NCBI GenBank assembly: GCA_013824165.1
Contig: PNNH01000031.1
Location: forward strand, 1-64,000
Direction of reading: 5' to 3'
Source: Methylibium sp.
Lineage (GTDB): Bacteria; Pseudomonadota; Gammaproteobacteria; Burkholderiales; Burkholderiaceae_C
DNA length: 64,000 nucleotides
The translations under genes were made by a program, and so were the position numbers. This document shows positions 8,665 through 18,172 of the stretch, one piece after another. The number at the start of each line of letters is the position of its first letter. Positions within the stretch are counted from its first letter, which is position 1. The notes beneath the pieces were generated by a model that did not search any database, was not told the origin of the DNA, and saw nothing but the letters and a program-made list of their open reading frames with translations.

Positions 8665-9879
8665 TTACTTCACCCAGGTATTGAGCTGGATGATAGGCAT
8701 CAGCACTGCCAGCACGATCAGCATCACCACGGCGCCCATCGCGACGATCAACAGCGGCTCCAGCAGCGTGGCCACCGCCATCGAGCGGCGCTGCACCTCG
8801 GTGCCGAGCTGGCGCGCGGCACGCGCCAGCATCTCGGGCAGGGCGCCGGTCTGCTCACCCAGGCGGGCGAACATGGCCAGGATGCCCGGGAAGCGCTTTT
8901 TGCCCGCCAGCGCCGAGCCCAGCGGCGCACCTTCGCGCACCTGCACCAGCGCATCCAGCGCGTCGGCGCGCATCGCGCGGTTGGACAAGGTTTCTGCCGC
9001 GGCCTGCAAGGCCTTCAGGATGGGCACGCCGGCGCCGGCCAGCATGGCCAGTGTGGCGGCAAAGCGGGCCGCGTTGTAGCCGCGCGCCAGCCGGCCCAGG
9101 AGCGGCAGTGTCAGAAAGGCCGCATCGAAGCGCAGGCGGAAGGCCTCGCGCCGCATCGCCCAGCCGAAGCTGAAGCCGCCGGCCACCAGGCCACCCAGCA
9201 GCACCCAGCCCCAGCTACGCACGAAATCGCTGAGGGCCAGCATCGCCACGGTAAGGAAGGGCAGGGCCCGCTTGCTGCCGGTGAAGACGGTGGCGATCTG
9301 CGGCACCACATAGGTGACCAGGAAGATCACGATCACGACGGCGATCAGCGAGACGATGCCCGGGTAGGCCATCGCACCGATCAGCTTGGCTCTCAGCTCC
9401 TGGCGCTCTTCCAGATCGTCGGCCAGCTTCTCAAGCACCACGCCCAAAGCGCCGCTTTGCTCGCCGGCGGCGACCACGGCGCGGTAGACCTCGTCGAACT
9501 CGCGCGGTGCGGTGGCCAGAGCTCGCGCGAAGGGCGAGCCGGCGTTGACCTCGGCCTTGAGCTGGGCCAGCAGCTCGGCCACGCGCTGGTCCTCGCTCTC
9601 GTCGGCCAGCGCGCTCAGGGCACGTTCGATCGGCAGGCCGGAGCCTACCAGGCCGGCCAGTTGGCGCGTCCATACAGAAAGTGTGGTGCTGCTGAAGACG
9701 CGCCGAGACCAGCGGCCGGCGGCGTTGTCCTGGGCTTGCTGGGCCACCGGCGTGACCTGCAGCGGCACCAGGCTGGCGGCGCGCAGCTGGGCACGCGCAG
9801 CACGCGCGTTATCCGCTTCCAGCAGTCCGCTGGTGTTGCGGCCATCGGCGCTCAGGGCCTGGTATTTGAAGGCGGGCAT
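8665..9879 (-). CDS. gspF: Type II secretion inner-membrane platform protein GspF
   Basis: Polytopic inner-membrane protein of the T2SS assembly platform that contacts the GspE ATPase and GspL. The protein opens with MPAFKYQALSADGR, typical of the family, and contains two copies of the T2SSF domain (roughly residues 70-195 and 275-395). Hydrophobic helices lie near 170-190, 215-240 and 375-400. The length of 404 residues is standard. It is the last gene of the gspG-F run, 16 bases after gspE. Confidence 0.97.
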   Translation of the reverse strand: MPAFKYQALSADGRNTSGLLEADNARAARAQLRAASLVPLQVTPVAQQAQDNAAGRWSRRVFSSTTLSVWTRQLAGLVGSGLPIERALSALADESEDQRVAELLAQLKAEVNAGSPFARALATAPREFDEVYRAVVAAGEQSGALGVVLEKLADDLEERQELRAKLIGAMAYPGIVSLIAVVIVIFLVTYVVPQIATVFTGSKRALPFLTVAMLALSDFVRSWGWVLLGGLVAGGFSFGWAMRREAFRLRFDAAFLTLPLLGRLARGYNAARFAATLAMLAGAGVPILKALQAAAETLSNRAMRADALDALVQVREGAPLGSALAGKKRFPGILAMFARLGEQTGALPEMLARAARQLGTEVQRRSMAVATLLEPLLIVAMGAVVMLIVLAVLMPIIQLNTWVK

Positions 9880-9895
9880 GGCGTCGTGTGGCGGT

Positions 9896-11317
9896 TCAGT
9901 CGCGTGTCACGCGCAGCACTTCTTCGGCCGAGGTGATGCCCTCGCGCACCAGGCGCTCGCCATCCTCCCGCATCGAGCGCAGGCCGGCGGCGGTGGCCGC
10001 GGCATGCAGCTCGGCTTCCGAGGCGCGGTTGTGCACCAACGCGCGCACCGCATCGTCGGCCACCATCAGCTCATAGACGCCGGTGCGGCCCTTGTAGCCG
10101 GTGTGGCCGCACTCGGCGCAGCCGACCGCATGCCACAGGCCCTGTGCATCCTGGCGTTTGCAGCTCGGGCAGAGCTTGCGCACCAGGCGCTGGGCCAGCA
10201 CGCCCAGCAGGCTGGAGCTCAGCAGGAAGGGCTCGACACCCATATCGGTCAGGCGCGTCACCGCGCTGGGCGCGTCATTGGTGTGCAGCGTGGCCAGCAC
10301 CAGGTGGCCGGTCAGCGAGGCCTGGATCGCGATCTGCGCGGTCTCGTAGTCGCGGATCTCGCCGATCATGATCACGTCCGGGTCCTGGCGCAGGATGGCG
10401 CGTAGCGCCTTCGCGAAGGTCAGGTCGATCTTGGTGTTGACCTGGGTCTGGCCGATGCCGGGCAGCTCGTACTCGATCGGGTCTTCCACCGTCAGCACAT
10501 TGGTGGTGCTGGTGTCCACCGTCTGCAGAGAGGCGTACAGCGAGGTGGTCTTGCCCGAGCCGGTCGGGCCGGTCACCAGCACGATGCCATGCGGTTGCTG
10601 CACAAGGCGCTTGAAGGCCGACAGTACCTGGCCGTCCATGCCCAGGCCTTCCAGCGTGAACTTGGATTCGCTCTTGTCCAGCAGACGCAGCACCGCACGC
10701 TCGCCATGCGCCGAGGGCAAGGTGGAGACGCGCACGTCGATCGCGCGGCCGCCGATGCGCAGCGAGATGCGGCCGTCTTGCGGCAGGCGCTTCTCGGCGA
10801 TGTCCAGCTCGGCCATGATCTTCAGGCGCGAGATCAGCGCGGCATGCAGGCCACGGTTGGGCTGCACCACCTCGCGCAGCGTGCCGTCGACGCGAAAGCG
10901 CACCGAGCTGGCGCGCTCATATGGTTCGATGTGGATGTCGCTGGCGCCGTCCTTGGCGGCCTGCGTCAGCAGCGCATTGAGCATGCGGATGATGGGCGCA
11001 TCGTTGGCGGCTTCCAGCAGGTCCTCAACCGCTGGCAGGTCCTGCATCATGCGCGACAAATCCACGGCGCTCTCGACCTCGCCCACCACCACGGCCGCAC
11101 TCGATTCGCTGCCGGCATAGGCGCGGCTTATGCGCTCTACCAGCGTGGCGCGCGCCTCGTGCTCCATGCGGTCGACGGCGTAGAGCCGCTGCACCTCGGA
11201 CAGTGCCGATGGCGCGACATCGGCCGGCGCCCACAGCACCAGCGCACTGCCGTCGTCTTCCAGCAGCAGGGTTTGGGCCCGCGCGTAGGCGTAGGGCAGG
11301 GGATGGCGGATGGCCAT
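9896..11317 (-). CDS. gspE: Type II secretion ATPase GspE
   Basis: Cytoplasmic hexameric ATPase that powers pseudopilus growth. The Walker A motif GPTGSGKT is at about residues 249-256, followed by the Asp box, the Walker B region (DPDVIMIGEIRD) and a His box. The four-cysteine zinc module is present as CPSC and CAEC (about 384-404), typical of GspE. The N-terminal domain that docks on GspL is short, giving 473 residues in total. It begins four bases after the gspD stop. Confidence 0.98.
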   Translation of the reverse strand: MAIRHPLPYAYARAQTLLLEDDGSALVLWAPADVAPSALSEVQRLYAVDRMEHEARATLVERISRAYAGSESSAAVVVGEVESAVDLSRMMQDLPAVEDLLEAANDAPIIRMLNALLTQAAKDGASDIHIEPYERASSVRFRVDGTLREVVQPNRGLHAALISRLKIMAELDIAEKRLPQDGRISLRIGGRAIDVRVSTLPSAHGERAVLRLLDKSESKFTLEGLGMDGQVLSAFKRLVQQPHGIVLVTGPTGSGKTTSLYASLQTVDTSTTNVLTVEDPIEYELPGIGQTQVNTKIDLTFAKALRAILRQDPDVIMIGEIRDYETAQIAIQASLTGHLVLATLHTNDAPSAVTRLTDMGVEPFLLSSSLLGVLAQRLVRKLCPSCKRQDAQGLWHAVGCAECGHTGYKGRTGVYELMVADDAVRALVHNRASEAELHAAATAAGLRSMREDGERLVREGITSAEEVLRVTRD

Positions 11318-11321
11318 GGCG

Positions 11322-13517
11322 TCAGTTCGCCTTCGCGGGCTGATTGCTGGGCTGAGTGGCCGGCTGGCTGGCGGCCGGAGCCGCTGGCGTGACCGGCAGC
11401 AGGGGCGCGCCGGTGTCGGGCAGCATCAGGCTCTTGGCCGGCTGAGCGCCTTGCTGTGCAGCGCGGATCGACTCGTAGCGATCCAGCGTCACCTGGTCGG
11501 CACTGGGCTGGTCGCGAAGCACCACAGGGCGCAGGAACACCATCAAGTTGGTCTTCACGCGCTTGCGGTTTTCGGCCTTGAACAGATTGCCCAGCAGCGG
11601 GATGTTCGAGAGGCCGGGCACGCGGTCGTCGCCGTCGGTGTACTCGTCCTTCAGCAGGCCGCCCAACACGATGATCTGGCCGTTGTCCGCCACCACGGTG
11701 GTCTCAATCGAGCTCTTGTCGGTGGTCGGGCCGGCGCTGTTGGTCGCACCCGGCACTACGGAGGAGTTCTCCTGGTAGATCACCATGCGCACTGTGCCGC
11801 CTTCGCCGATCTGGCTCTTGATGCGCAGCGTCAGGCCCACGTCCTTGCGCTCGATGGTCTGGAAGGGATTCACCGTGCTGCCGCCGGTGCTGCCGGTGTT
11901 GGTGAAGCTGCCGGTGATGAAGGGCACGTTCTGGCCGATCACGATCTTGGCCTCTTCGTTGTCCAAGGCCACCAGATTGGGTGTCGAGAGGATGTTGGCG
12001 CCGGTCTGCGACTCCAGGAAATTGGCGATGGCGCCCAGCGTGTAGAAATCACCGACCTTCTTCAGCAGGCCGATATTGAGGCCCTGGCTGACGCCGGCAC
12101 TCACCGCGCTGGTGATGCCTTCCAGCCCGTTGGCGGTGGCGCCAGAGAGGTTGACGATGTTGGCGGTGCCGGAGCCGAAGTTGGTGCCCAGGCCGGAGAT
12201 GGTCTTGTCGCCCTTGTTGCCGAACACGTTCTGCCACTGCACGCCGAACTGCGCGGCCTTGCTGGCATCGACCTTGACGATCATCGATTCGACATAGACC
12301 TGCGCGCGGCGCCCGTCGAGCTGGTCGATCACACCGCGAATCTGACGGTAGAGCGGCTCGGCGGCCGTGATGATCAGCGAGTTGGTCGACGGGTCGGCTT
12401 GCACGAAGCCGCCGGTCGACGGGCTCGCCGATGCCGCCACCGGCGTGGTCGATGCGGATGAGGCTGTGCTGCCTGCAGCACCGCTGTTGCCCGCGCTGCC
12501 CATTCCCGTTGTGGCGCTGGAACTGCTGCCCAGGCTGCTGCTGCTGCTGCCGCTTGTACTGCCGCCCGAACCACCGCCGCTGCCGAAGGCTGCCCGCAAG
12601 ACGGTGGCGAGCTTGGTGGCATCGGCATTCTTCAGGTGCACCACACGGATATTGCTGGCACTGGCGCTGCTGCCCAGCGGCTGGTCGAGCTTCTCGATCA
12701 TGGCCCGCATCGAGGCCAGCCGGGCCGGGTTGGCGGCGCGCAGGATCAACGCATTGCTGCGCGGATCAGCCAGCACGCTCAGGCTTCCGCCGGTCTGGCC
12801 CGGAACGGCCGCGGCGGCCGAGCCGCCATCACCCAGGCGCTGCACCAGCGCCGCAATGTCCGAGGCCAGAGCATGCTTGAGCGGCACCACCTCGATGTCG
12901 GTGCTGGCCGGTGTGTCCATGGCCGCGACAATGCGCGAGATGCGCTGCAGGTTGTCCGCGTAGTCGGTGATCACCAGGCTGTTGTTGCCCGGGTTGGCAT
13001 TGATGGTGTTGTTGGGGCTGATCAGCGGGCGCAGGATCGCCACCAGGTTGTTGGCGTTCTCGTGGTTGAGCTTGTAGATCTGCGTCAGGATCTGGTCGCC
13101 GCGCTGCTTGCCGCCGGCACCCACCTCGACCGTGCTGCTCTGCAGCTTGGCATCGGATTCCGGCACCACCTTCAGCAGGCCGGCGCTGTCGACGACGGTG
13201 AAGCTCAGGCCGCGCAGCGCTGCCAGATAGCTGAGATAGGCCTCGTTCACAGGCAGCGCCTGTTCGCTGTAAAGCGTGATCACGCCCTTGACGCGTGGGT
13301 CGACCAGGATCTGCCGCCCCAGCATCGCGCCGATGGCGCGGCTGACCGCCTCGATGTCGGCGTTGACGAAGTTCAGCGTCACGGGGGTCTGGGCCTTGAG
13401 CGCCGGCTTGCGTGCACTTGGCTGGCCTTGGGCCGGCAGCGCGGAGAGCGCGAGCGCGCAGGGGATGGTGCAGGCCAGGGCCGTCCAGAGTCGGGTGGTG
13501 CTGTAGCGCATGCTCAT
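11322..13517 (-). CDS. gspD: Type II secretion outer-membrane secretin GspD
   Basis: Forms the outer-membrane channel for folded exoproteins. A signal peptide (about 1-30) is followed by an N0 domain (TLNFVNADIEAVSRAI), N1-N3 domains and the C-terminal secretin domain with the VPFITGSFTNTG and VPGLSNIPLLGNLF signatures. A serine/glycine-rich stretch at about residues 309-360 interrupts the N-domain region. The C-terminus is rich in Ala, Pro and Gln. The ATG at 13517 (MSMRYSTT) overlaps the gspN stop by four bases, giving 731 residues. A longer upstream reading would run through gspN and was rejected. No dedicated pilotin gene is visible nearby. Confidence 0.97.
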   Translation of the reverse strand: MSMRYSTTRLWTALACTIPCALALSALPAQGQPSARKPALKAQTPVTLNFVNADIEAVSRAIGAMLGRQILVDPRVKGVITLYSEQALPVNEAYLSYLAALRGLSFTVVDSAGLLKVVPESDAKLQSSTVEVGAGGKQRGDQILTQIYKLNHENANNLVAILRPLISPNNTINANPGNNSLVITDYADNLQRISRIVAAMDTPASTDIEVVPLKHALASDIAALVQRLGDGGSAAAAVPGQTGGSLSVLADPRSNALILRAANPARLASMRAMIEKLDQPLGSSASASNIRVVHLKNADATKLATVLRAAFGSGGGSGGSTSGSSSSSLGSSSSATTGMGSAGNSGAAGSTASSASTTPVAASASPSTGGFVQADPSTNSLIITAAEPLYRQIRGVIDQLDGRRAQVYVESMIVKVDASKAAQFGVQWQNVFGNKGDKTISGLGTNFGSGTANIVNLSGATANGLEGITSAVSAGVSQGLNIGLLKKVGDFYTLGAIANFLESQTGANILSTPNLVALDNEEAKIVIGQNVPFITGSFTNTGSTGGSTVNPFQTIERKDVGLTLRIKSQIGEGGTVRMVIYQENSSVVPGATNSAGPTTDKSSIETTVVADNGQIIVLGGLLKDEYTDGDDRVPGLSNIPLLGNLFKAENRKRVKTNLMVFLRPVVLRDQPSADQVTLDRYESIRAAQQGAQPAKSLMLPDTGAPLLPVTPAAPAASQPATQPSNQPAKAN

Positions 13518-14353
13518 CCAATCGAGATAAGAGAGCGGCCGCCTTCGCGACGGCCAATGATGTTCAGAAGATTGTCCAGCCCGGCTTCGCGGCCGGGTGC
13601 GGCCTGCGCGCTGCCTTGGAAGCGGGCCTTGCCGCCACTCAATGTGCCCTGGCCGCTGAGCTGAAGCGCACCGTCCAGCGTCTGCATCTGCAGCGTTGAC
13701 ACGCCTGCAGTGGCGGGATCGGCGGCCAGCGTCAGGCGATAGCTGCCCAGCGGTGCCACCGGGCTGACGCGCGAGGCCAGGTTGACGAAGTCGAGCTCCA
13801 GGCGACCGGTCTGGATCCAGCGCCCCTGGGCCCATTCAAGCTGCAGGCCCTGGCTGCTCATGCGTACGCCGCCGCCCAGCTGCAGCGTGTTCCAGGGCGT
13901 GCCGAGGCCACTCATCCAGGCGGCCGGCCAGCGCGCGGTCCAGCCGCCGGCGTTGTCGAGCAGGGCCAGGCGCCAGCGACCCAGGCCGGGTTCGATCCGC
14001 AGATTCAGGCTGCCGTTGATGCAGCAGGCCTGACGGGCCTGGACCTGCAGCGCCAGCCCTTGCAGGCCCAGCGTCCATTCGAGCCGGCCCGGCAGGCGGC
14101 TGGCGTCGCGGCTGTCGGTGCCGCCGGTGAGCACCAGCACGCCACTGCCGCTCCAGACGCTGCCGCGCGTCTCGGCCAGCAGCAGGCGGCCCTGGCTGGC
14201 GTCGGCCAGCGCCCTGGCCATCCAGCTGGCTGGTGCAAAGGCGAGCAGGGCCGTGAGGCCGCCGATCAGCCCGCCACTGACGGCCCAGCGCCGGGCGCGC
14301 GGGGCGATGGGCGGCGCTGCGGCCAGCACGGATGAGGCGCGCCTGAGCTTCAT
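13514..14353 (-). CDS. gspN: Type II secretion protein GspN
   Basis: Accessory T2SS inner-membrane protein present in only some systems, including those of many Burkholderiales; its exact role is not settled. One membrane segment near residues 25-45 is followed by a periplasmic domain with the LLLAETRGSVWSGSG stretch that typifies the family. The ATG at 14353 overlaps the gspM stop by four bases, and the stop overlaps gspD in the same way, so translation is probably coupled along the run. Length 279 residues. Confidence 0.9.
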   Translation of the reverse strand: MKLRRASSVLAAAPPIAPRARRWAVSGGLIGGLTALLAFAPASWMARALADASQGRLLLAETRGSVWSGSGVLVLTGGTDSRDASRLPGRLEWTLGLQGLALQVQARQACCINGSLNLRIEPGLGRWRLALLDNAGGWTARWPAAWMSGLGTPWNTLQLGGGVRMSSQGLQLEWAQGRWIQTGRLELDFVNLASRVSPVAPLGSYRLTLAADPATAGVSTLQMQTLDGALQLSGQGTLSGGKARFQGSAQAAPGREAGLDNLLNIIGRREGGRSLISIG

Positions 14354-14868
14354 GCGCCTGCCGCTCCGACCGCCAGCACGATGCTGCCGGTGAAACCATT
14401 CGGGCCACGCTGCAGCTTGGCCTCCACCGGCCGGGCGCGGGCGGCGCCGCGCACTTCCAGCAGCCAGGCTTGCAGCGCTTCGGGCGCGACGCCATTGAGC
14501 GTCAACACCGCGCGGTCGCCTGTCACCACCAGGCGGGCCGCGCTGCCCAACTGGGTGCTGGCGGCCTGCAGTGCCTGCTGGGCCTGGGCGGCCGGCACCA
14601 CCGGCAGGGCCCGCAACTCGCTGGCTTCCCGCGCCAGGGCCTGCATCTGCTGCAGCTGTGTATCCAGCTGAGCCAGTTGCTGCGGTGCGCGCTGCAGTGT
14701 GCGCAGGGCCGGCTGCACGGCCAGCATCCACAGCAGCAGCAGGGCCAGTGCCGAGCCGCCGATCAGCACGGCCAGGCGCTCTCGTTCACCCAGGCTCTGC
14801 CAGTGGCTGCGGGCCTGGCCAGCCAGGCTGTTCAGGCGCGCGGCGCTCGTTGTCTCGGGGCTGCTCAT
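14350..14868 (-). CDS. gspM: Type II secretion protein GspM
   Basis: Bitopic inner-membrane protein that binds GspL and helps organise the assembly platform. A short cytoplasmic N-terminus precedes one transmembrane helix (about residues 33-52, LAVLIGGSALALLLLWMLAV). A periplasmic coiled-coil rich in Gln and Leu follows, then a small ferredoxin-like domain. Its 172 residues are typical. It lies 16 bases after gspL. Confidence 0.93.
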   Translation of the reverse strand: MSSPETTSAARLNSLAGQARSHWQSLGERERLAVLIGGSALALLLLWMLAVQPALRTLQRAPQQLAQLDTQLQQMQALAREASELRALPVVPAAQAQQALQAASTQLGSAARLVVTGDRAVLTLNGVAPEALQAWLLEVRGAARARPVEAKLQRGPNGFTGSIVLAVGAAGA

Positions 14869-14884
14869 CGGGAAGGCCTTGTGC

Positions 14885-16129
14885 TCAGGGTTGACGGGCG
14901 CGGCTCAGGGCCAGTCGGCCGTCAGCGACTTCAAGCTGCCAGCCTTCGCTGCTCAGTTGCTGGCGGAACTGCTCGATCTGCGGTTCACTCCAGCCGGCGG
15001 CCGGGAACATCAGGCGCCCGGTTTCGAAGCTCAGCGCATCCGCCGGGCCGCGATCAGCCGGCCAGGCGGTGGCGGCGGCAGCCAGCAGCACTTCAAGGTC
15101 CTGCTCACCGGCGCGGCCGGCATTGGCGCGCAGCAGATCGGCCTCGCGGCGCATCTGCAGCGGCGCATCCAGGATGGCGCGCACCTGTGGGAAGGTGTCG
15201 CGCAGGGTCTGGGTGATGGCAGCGCGGCGGGTGTCCAGCGAGCGCTGCTGTTGCCAGGCCAGCAGATTCAGGCCCAGCAGTTGCACCAGCAATAGGCCCG
15301 CCAGCCCCCAGCGCACCGGCCGCCAGGCCGGACCCATCACCGAGCGCCAGCTCTGGCGCAGCGCGCGCAGGCCGCGGGCCTTGGGCGCGAGATCGAACTG
15401 GCGCAGCTCCCAGGGGCTGGCCAGCGCGGCCACTGCGCGCTCGGTCCTGCCCAGCGGCGCCACCGCGCTGCCGAGCCATTGTTCGGCCGCCGCCACCACG
15501 CCGGGCTCGGCGGTCCATTGCACCGGGCCCAGTTCGGTCCGGCCCAGCAGTTCGCGCGTCAGGCTGCCGTCCAGGCTCAGCGTCGTCAGTCCCTGGGCAT
15601 GGCCCAGGCACAGGCCGAGGCGCTGCGCCTCATCGGCCTGGGCGAAGAAGTGGCCCTGCGCCTGCGCTTGCGGCCAGGCCTGCGGCAGCACCCGGTCAAC
15701 GAAGATCTGCGCCTGATCCAGCACGCCCAGATGCTGCTGCAGCCAGGCCTTGTTCATCACCGCCACCCAGGCGTCGTTGCCGCCAGCGGCGCCGGCTTCG
15801 AGCGCGAAGGCCAGGTGCTCCGGATCATCCAGCAGCTGTTCTTCCATCTGGCCGGCCAGCGCCTCACGCATCTGGCGCCCGGCGCGCGGCAGGCTGATCC
15901 GATGCCAGGCGATGTCGGCATCGGCGGGCAGCACGACGACGGTCTGCGCCTTGGGCAGCAGGGCCACCGGACTGCGGCCCTGGGCGCCGATCTGGCGGCC
16001 GTCGGGGCTCAGCAGGTAGTCATATTCGGGGCCGGTGTCGCTGCGCGCGGCGCCGTCCGGGACGGTGCTTTCGCGGCCCTGCGCATGCAGGTGCTGGCGC
16101 TGGGGCAGGAGCAGGATCAGGGTGGTCAT
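14885..16129 (-). CDS. gspL: Type II secretion protein GspL
   Basis: Links the cytoplasmic ATPase GspE to the inner-membrane platform. The N-terminal cytoplasmic actin-like domain occupies about residues 1-270. A single transmembrane helix is near 288-310 (WGLAGLLLVQLLGLNLLAW), followed by a periplasmic domain with a predicted coiled coil. The length of 414 residues matches family members. The start ATG at 16129 lies 59 bases after the gspK stop, the widest gap in this operon. Confidence 0.95.
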   Translation of the reverse strand: MTTLILLLPQRQHLHAQGRESTVPDGAARSDTGPEYDYLLSPDGRQIGAQGRSPVALLPKAQTVVVLPADADIAWHRISLPRAGRQMREALAGQMEEQLLDDPEHLAFALEAGAAGGNDAWVAVMNKAWLQQHLGVLDQAQIFVDRVLPQAWPQAQAQGHFFAQADEAQRLGLCLGHAQGLTTLSLDGSLTRELLGRTELGPVQWTAEPGVVAAAEQWLGSAVAPLGRTERAVAALASPWELRQFDLAPKARGLRALRQSWRSVMGPAWRPVRWGLAGLLLVQLLGLNLLAWQQQRSLDTRRAAITQTLRDTFPQVRAILDAPLQMRREADLLRANAGRAGEQDLEVLLAAAATAWPADRGPADALSFETGRLMFPAAGWSEPQIEQFRQQLSSEGWQLEVADGRLALSRARQP

Positions 16130-16188
16130 GTCGGCGGCATTCTAGGAGCAGCGGATGACGGTTCGCGGCGGGGCATGTAAAGGCACGC

Positions 16189-17130
16189 TCAGCGCGTCGC
16201 GAGGCTGAGGTTGACGCGCTCGCGCTGCAGCACCAGCACTTCCAGTTCGCGCCGCTGCACCAGCCAGCGCTCCTCGACGACGCGCTCGTCCAGGCGCAGC
16301 CGGCCGCCGACGATGAAGAAGCTGGAGTTGACCGCCGCGCGCTGCTCGCCCAATGTGACGCCTTCGGGCATCAGGGCCAGGGCCGAGGCCAGGTTTTTTA
16401 GCGGCTGGCTCTGGCGCTGCTGCACGATGCGTTCGGCACTGGCCAGGTCCAGGCCGTCGGCCAGCGCGGCGATCACCTCGCGCGGCGCGGTGTTCAGATT
16501 GACGGGGCTGGGCAGCGGCAGCAGCGTGACGAAGGGGCGCAGACGCTCGATGGTCTCGCGGCTCAGGCCCAGCCACACCAGTTGCTCGATGTTCTGCGGC
16601 CGCAGTGTGGCCGTCTCGGTAGGCGCCGCGTGGGCCGCACGCAGCGCCGTGGCCAGTTGCGTGGCGGTGCTGGTGGGCAGACCGGCGCTTTCGCAAAGGC
16701 GCTGCAAGGTGCGCAGCTCCAGCGCCGGCATCTCGGTGCCGGCCAGCAGATTGCTCAGGTTGTAGCGTGCCTGGGCATCGGCAATGCTGCCGGACAGAAA
16801 GGCCTCGGGGCCGTCGTCGGCATTGGACTTGTCGGCGGCCAGAAAGGTCGACAGCCGGGCTTCGGCCAGCGGTGTGGCCCAGGCTTCGCTGAGCGAATCG
16901 ACCGGCTCGCCACGGTTGGCGCGTGCGTCCTCGCGCAGGATCAGCCGCGCCCAGTCCAGCGCACCCAGCAGGATCCAGCCGGACTGCGCGCGGGCGCGCT
17001 CGGCAGCCTCGATCTGGACCGCGCGGTACTGGCGCCAGACCATCGCTGCCGCCAGCGTGGCCACCAGGCTGACGATCAGCATTGCCGTCAGCAAGGCGGC
17101 GCCGCTCTGGCCTTGGCGCTGGCGCTTCAT
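16189..17130 (-). CDS. gspK: Type II secretion minor pseudopilin GspK
   Basis: Large minor pseudopilin that sits at the tip of the pseudopilus with GspI and GspJ. The cleavage region is QSG followed by AALLTAMLIVSLVATLAAAMVW. As is normal for GspK, the glutamate found at position 5 of other pseudopilins is missing. The remaining 280 residues contain two SAM-like helical regions (for example AEMPALELRTLQ-type and PVNLNTAPREVI segments). The ATG overlaps the gspJ stop by four bases. Length 313 residues. Confidence 0.95.
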   Translation of the reverse strand: MKRQRQGQSGAALLTAMLIVSLVATLAAAMVWRQYRAVQIEAAERARAQSGWILLGALDWARLILREDARANRGEPVDSLSEAWATPLAEARLSTFLAADKSNADDGPEAFLSGSIADAQARYNLSNLLAGTEMPALELRTLQRLCESAGLPTSTATQLATALRAAHAAPTETATLRPQNIEQLVWLGLSRETIERLRPFVTLLPLPSPVNLNTAPREVIAALADGLDLASAERIVQQRQSQPLKNLASALALMPEGVTLGEQRAAVNSSFFIVGGRLRLDERVVEERWLVQRRELEVLVLQRERVNLSLATR

Positions 17131-17801
17131 GACTGCGGCCCCAGCAGCACCTGGCGCGTCAGCGTGCCTTCATGGCCGCTGCCCGGTGCGAACTCAAGCA
17201 GCATGCGCACGCCGCTGGGCAGTTGCCGGCGCACGCCGGGCGGCGGTGTGCCGGTCGCGCCGCTCGGCGCAGTGCTTGGCGGTGGCGGGGCGGCTTGATC
17301 GTTGCTGAGATCGTCACTCGACTGGGCATTGCTCCAGCTGTTGCCGCGGTAGAAGAACATCTGCCAGCGGCTCACGCCTTCCAGCGCCAGCAGTTGCTCG
17401 GGGCCGCTGATGTCCTGCTGGCTGCGGGCATAGGCTTCGGCCAGCGCGGCTTGCGTCGTCAGCACCGGCGAGGCCCAGCGGTAGAGGCGGCCTTCGCGCA
17501 GGTTCCAGCTGATCAGCTGCATGCCGTCAGGCTGGCGCCGTGTCAGCAGCAGTTGGATGCCGTCGAAGGCGATCGGATTCAGCACGCCGCTGTCCTGCAG
17601 CGCCTGCAGATCCAGCTCCCATTGGGCGACCACGCTCTGCAGTCGCTCGGTCCGGACCAGGCTGCCCTGGCTGATGTCGCGGCTGCGCAGCATGCCGTCG
17701 ATGCCGCGCCAGGCCATGGTCGCCATGGCGGCCATCAGGGCCAACGCCACTAGGACCTCGACCAGCGTGAAGCCGCGCGGGCGAGCGTGTGCGGCGCGCA
17801 T
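17127..17801 (-). CDS. gspJ: Type II secretion minor pseudopilin GspJ
   Basis: Minor pseudopilin of the tip complex. A short leader ends in PRG followed by FTLVEVLVALALMAAMA, so it carries a normal prepilin peptidase site with Glu5. The body has the GspJ hallmarks RGIDGMLRSRD and LLALEGVSRWQMFFYR. A Pro/Ala/Thr-rich loop lies near residues 175-195. It overlaps gspI by one base (TGATG) and gspK by four. Length 224 residues. Confidence 0.95.
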   Translation of the reverse strand: MRAAHARPRGFTLVEVLVALALMAAMATMAWRGIDGMLRSRDISQGSLVRTERLQSVVAQWELDLQALQDSGVLNPIAFDGIQLLLTRRQPDGMQLISWNLREGRLYRWASPVLTTQAALAEAYARSQQDISGPEQLLALEGVSRWQMFFYRGNSWSNAQSSDDLSNDQAAPPPPSTAPSGATGTPPPGVRRQLPSGVRMLLEFAPGSGHEGTLTRQVLLGPQS

Positions 17802-18172
17802 CAGTAGCGACTCACGATGGTGGACAGGCTCAGCAGCGGTACGCCCTCAGCTGAGGCCACCTGCGCGTCGACGGCGCGGAAGTTCGGATTGGGCGTCGGG
17901 CGCACACTCAGGCGGCCTAGATAGTCGCGCCCCATCTGATTGCAGCTGAACTCGATCTCGCCGGCGCCCGGGAACTGCTTGGACAGGCGTAGCTCGGTGA
18001 GCTGGTTCTCGGCACACCACTGGGCCGCGCTGGTCTGCAGCAGGCGCTCGGCATTGCTGGTCAGCGCGCCGGCGGCCTTCAGCCCGGCCGCCAGCGTGAT
18101 GGCCACGATTGCCAGCGCGACCAGCACCTCGATCAAGGTGAAGCCCTTGGTTCGGCGCGTCAGGGCCTTCAT
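17801..18172 (-). CDS. gspI: Type II secretion minor pseudopilin GspI
   Basis: Minor pseudopilin that starts the tip complex by pairing with GspJ. The leader MKALTRRTKG is followed by FTLIEVLVALAIVAITLAAG, a textbook type III signal with Glu5. The body contains NQLTELRLSKQFPGAGE, matching the GspI family (W-C-A-E-N just before it). Length 123 residues. It overlaps gspH by four bases. Confidence 0.96.
   Translation of the reverse strand: MKALTRRTKGFTLIEVLVALAIVAITLAAGLKAAGALTSNAERLLQTSAAQWCAENQLTELRLSKQFPGAGEIEFSCNQMGRDYLGRLSVRPTPNPNFRAVDAQVASAEGVPLLSLSTIVSRY

Noticed and set aside
12436-12590. CRISPR-like or tandem repeat array in the gspD region
   Set aside because: The repeated triplets are Ser, Gly and Ala codons of a low-complexity linker, without spaced identical units.
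13514-14731. Long upstream start for gspN and likewise for gspD (to 13835)
   Set aside because: Both extensions run through the preceding gene in another frame; internal ATGs with four-base stop overlaps and proper N-terminal signals fit the families.
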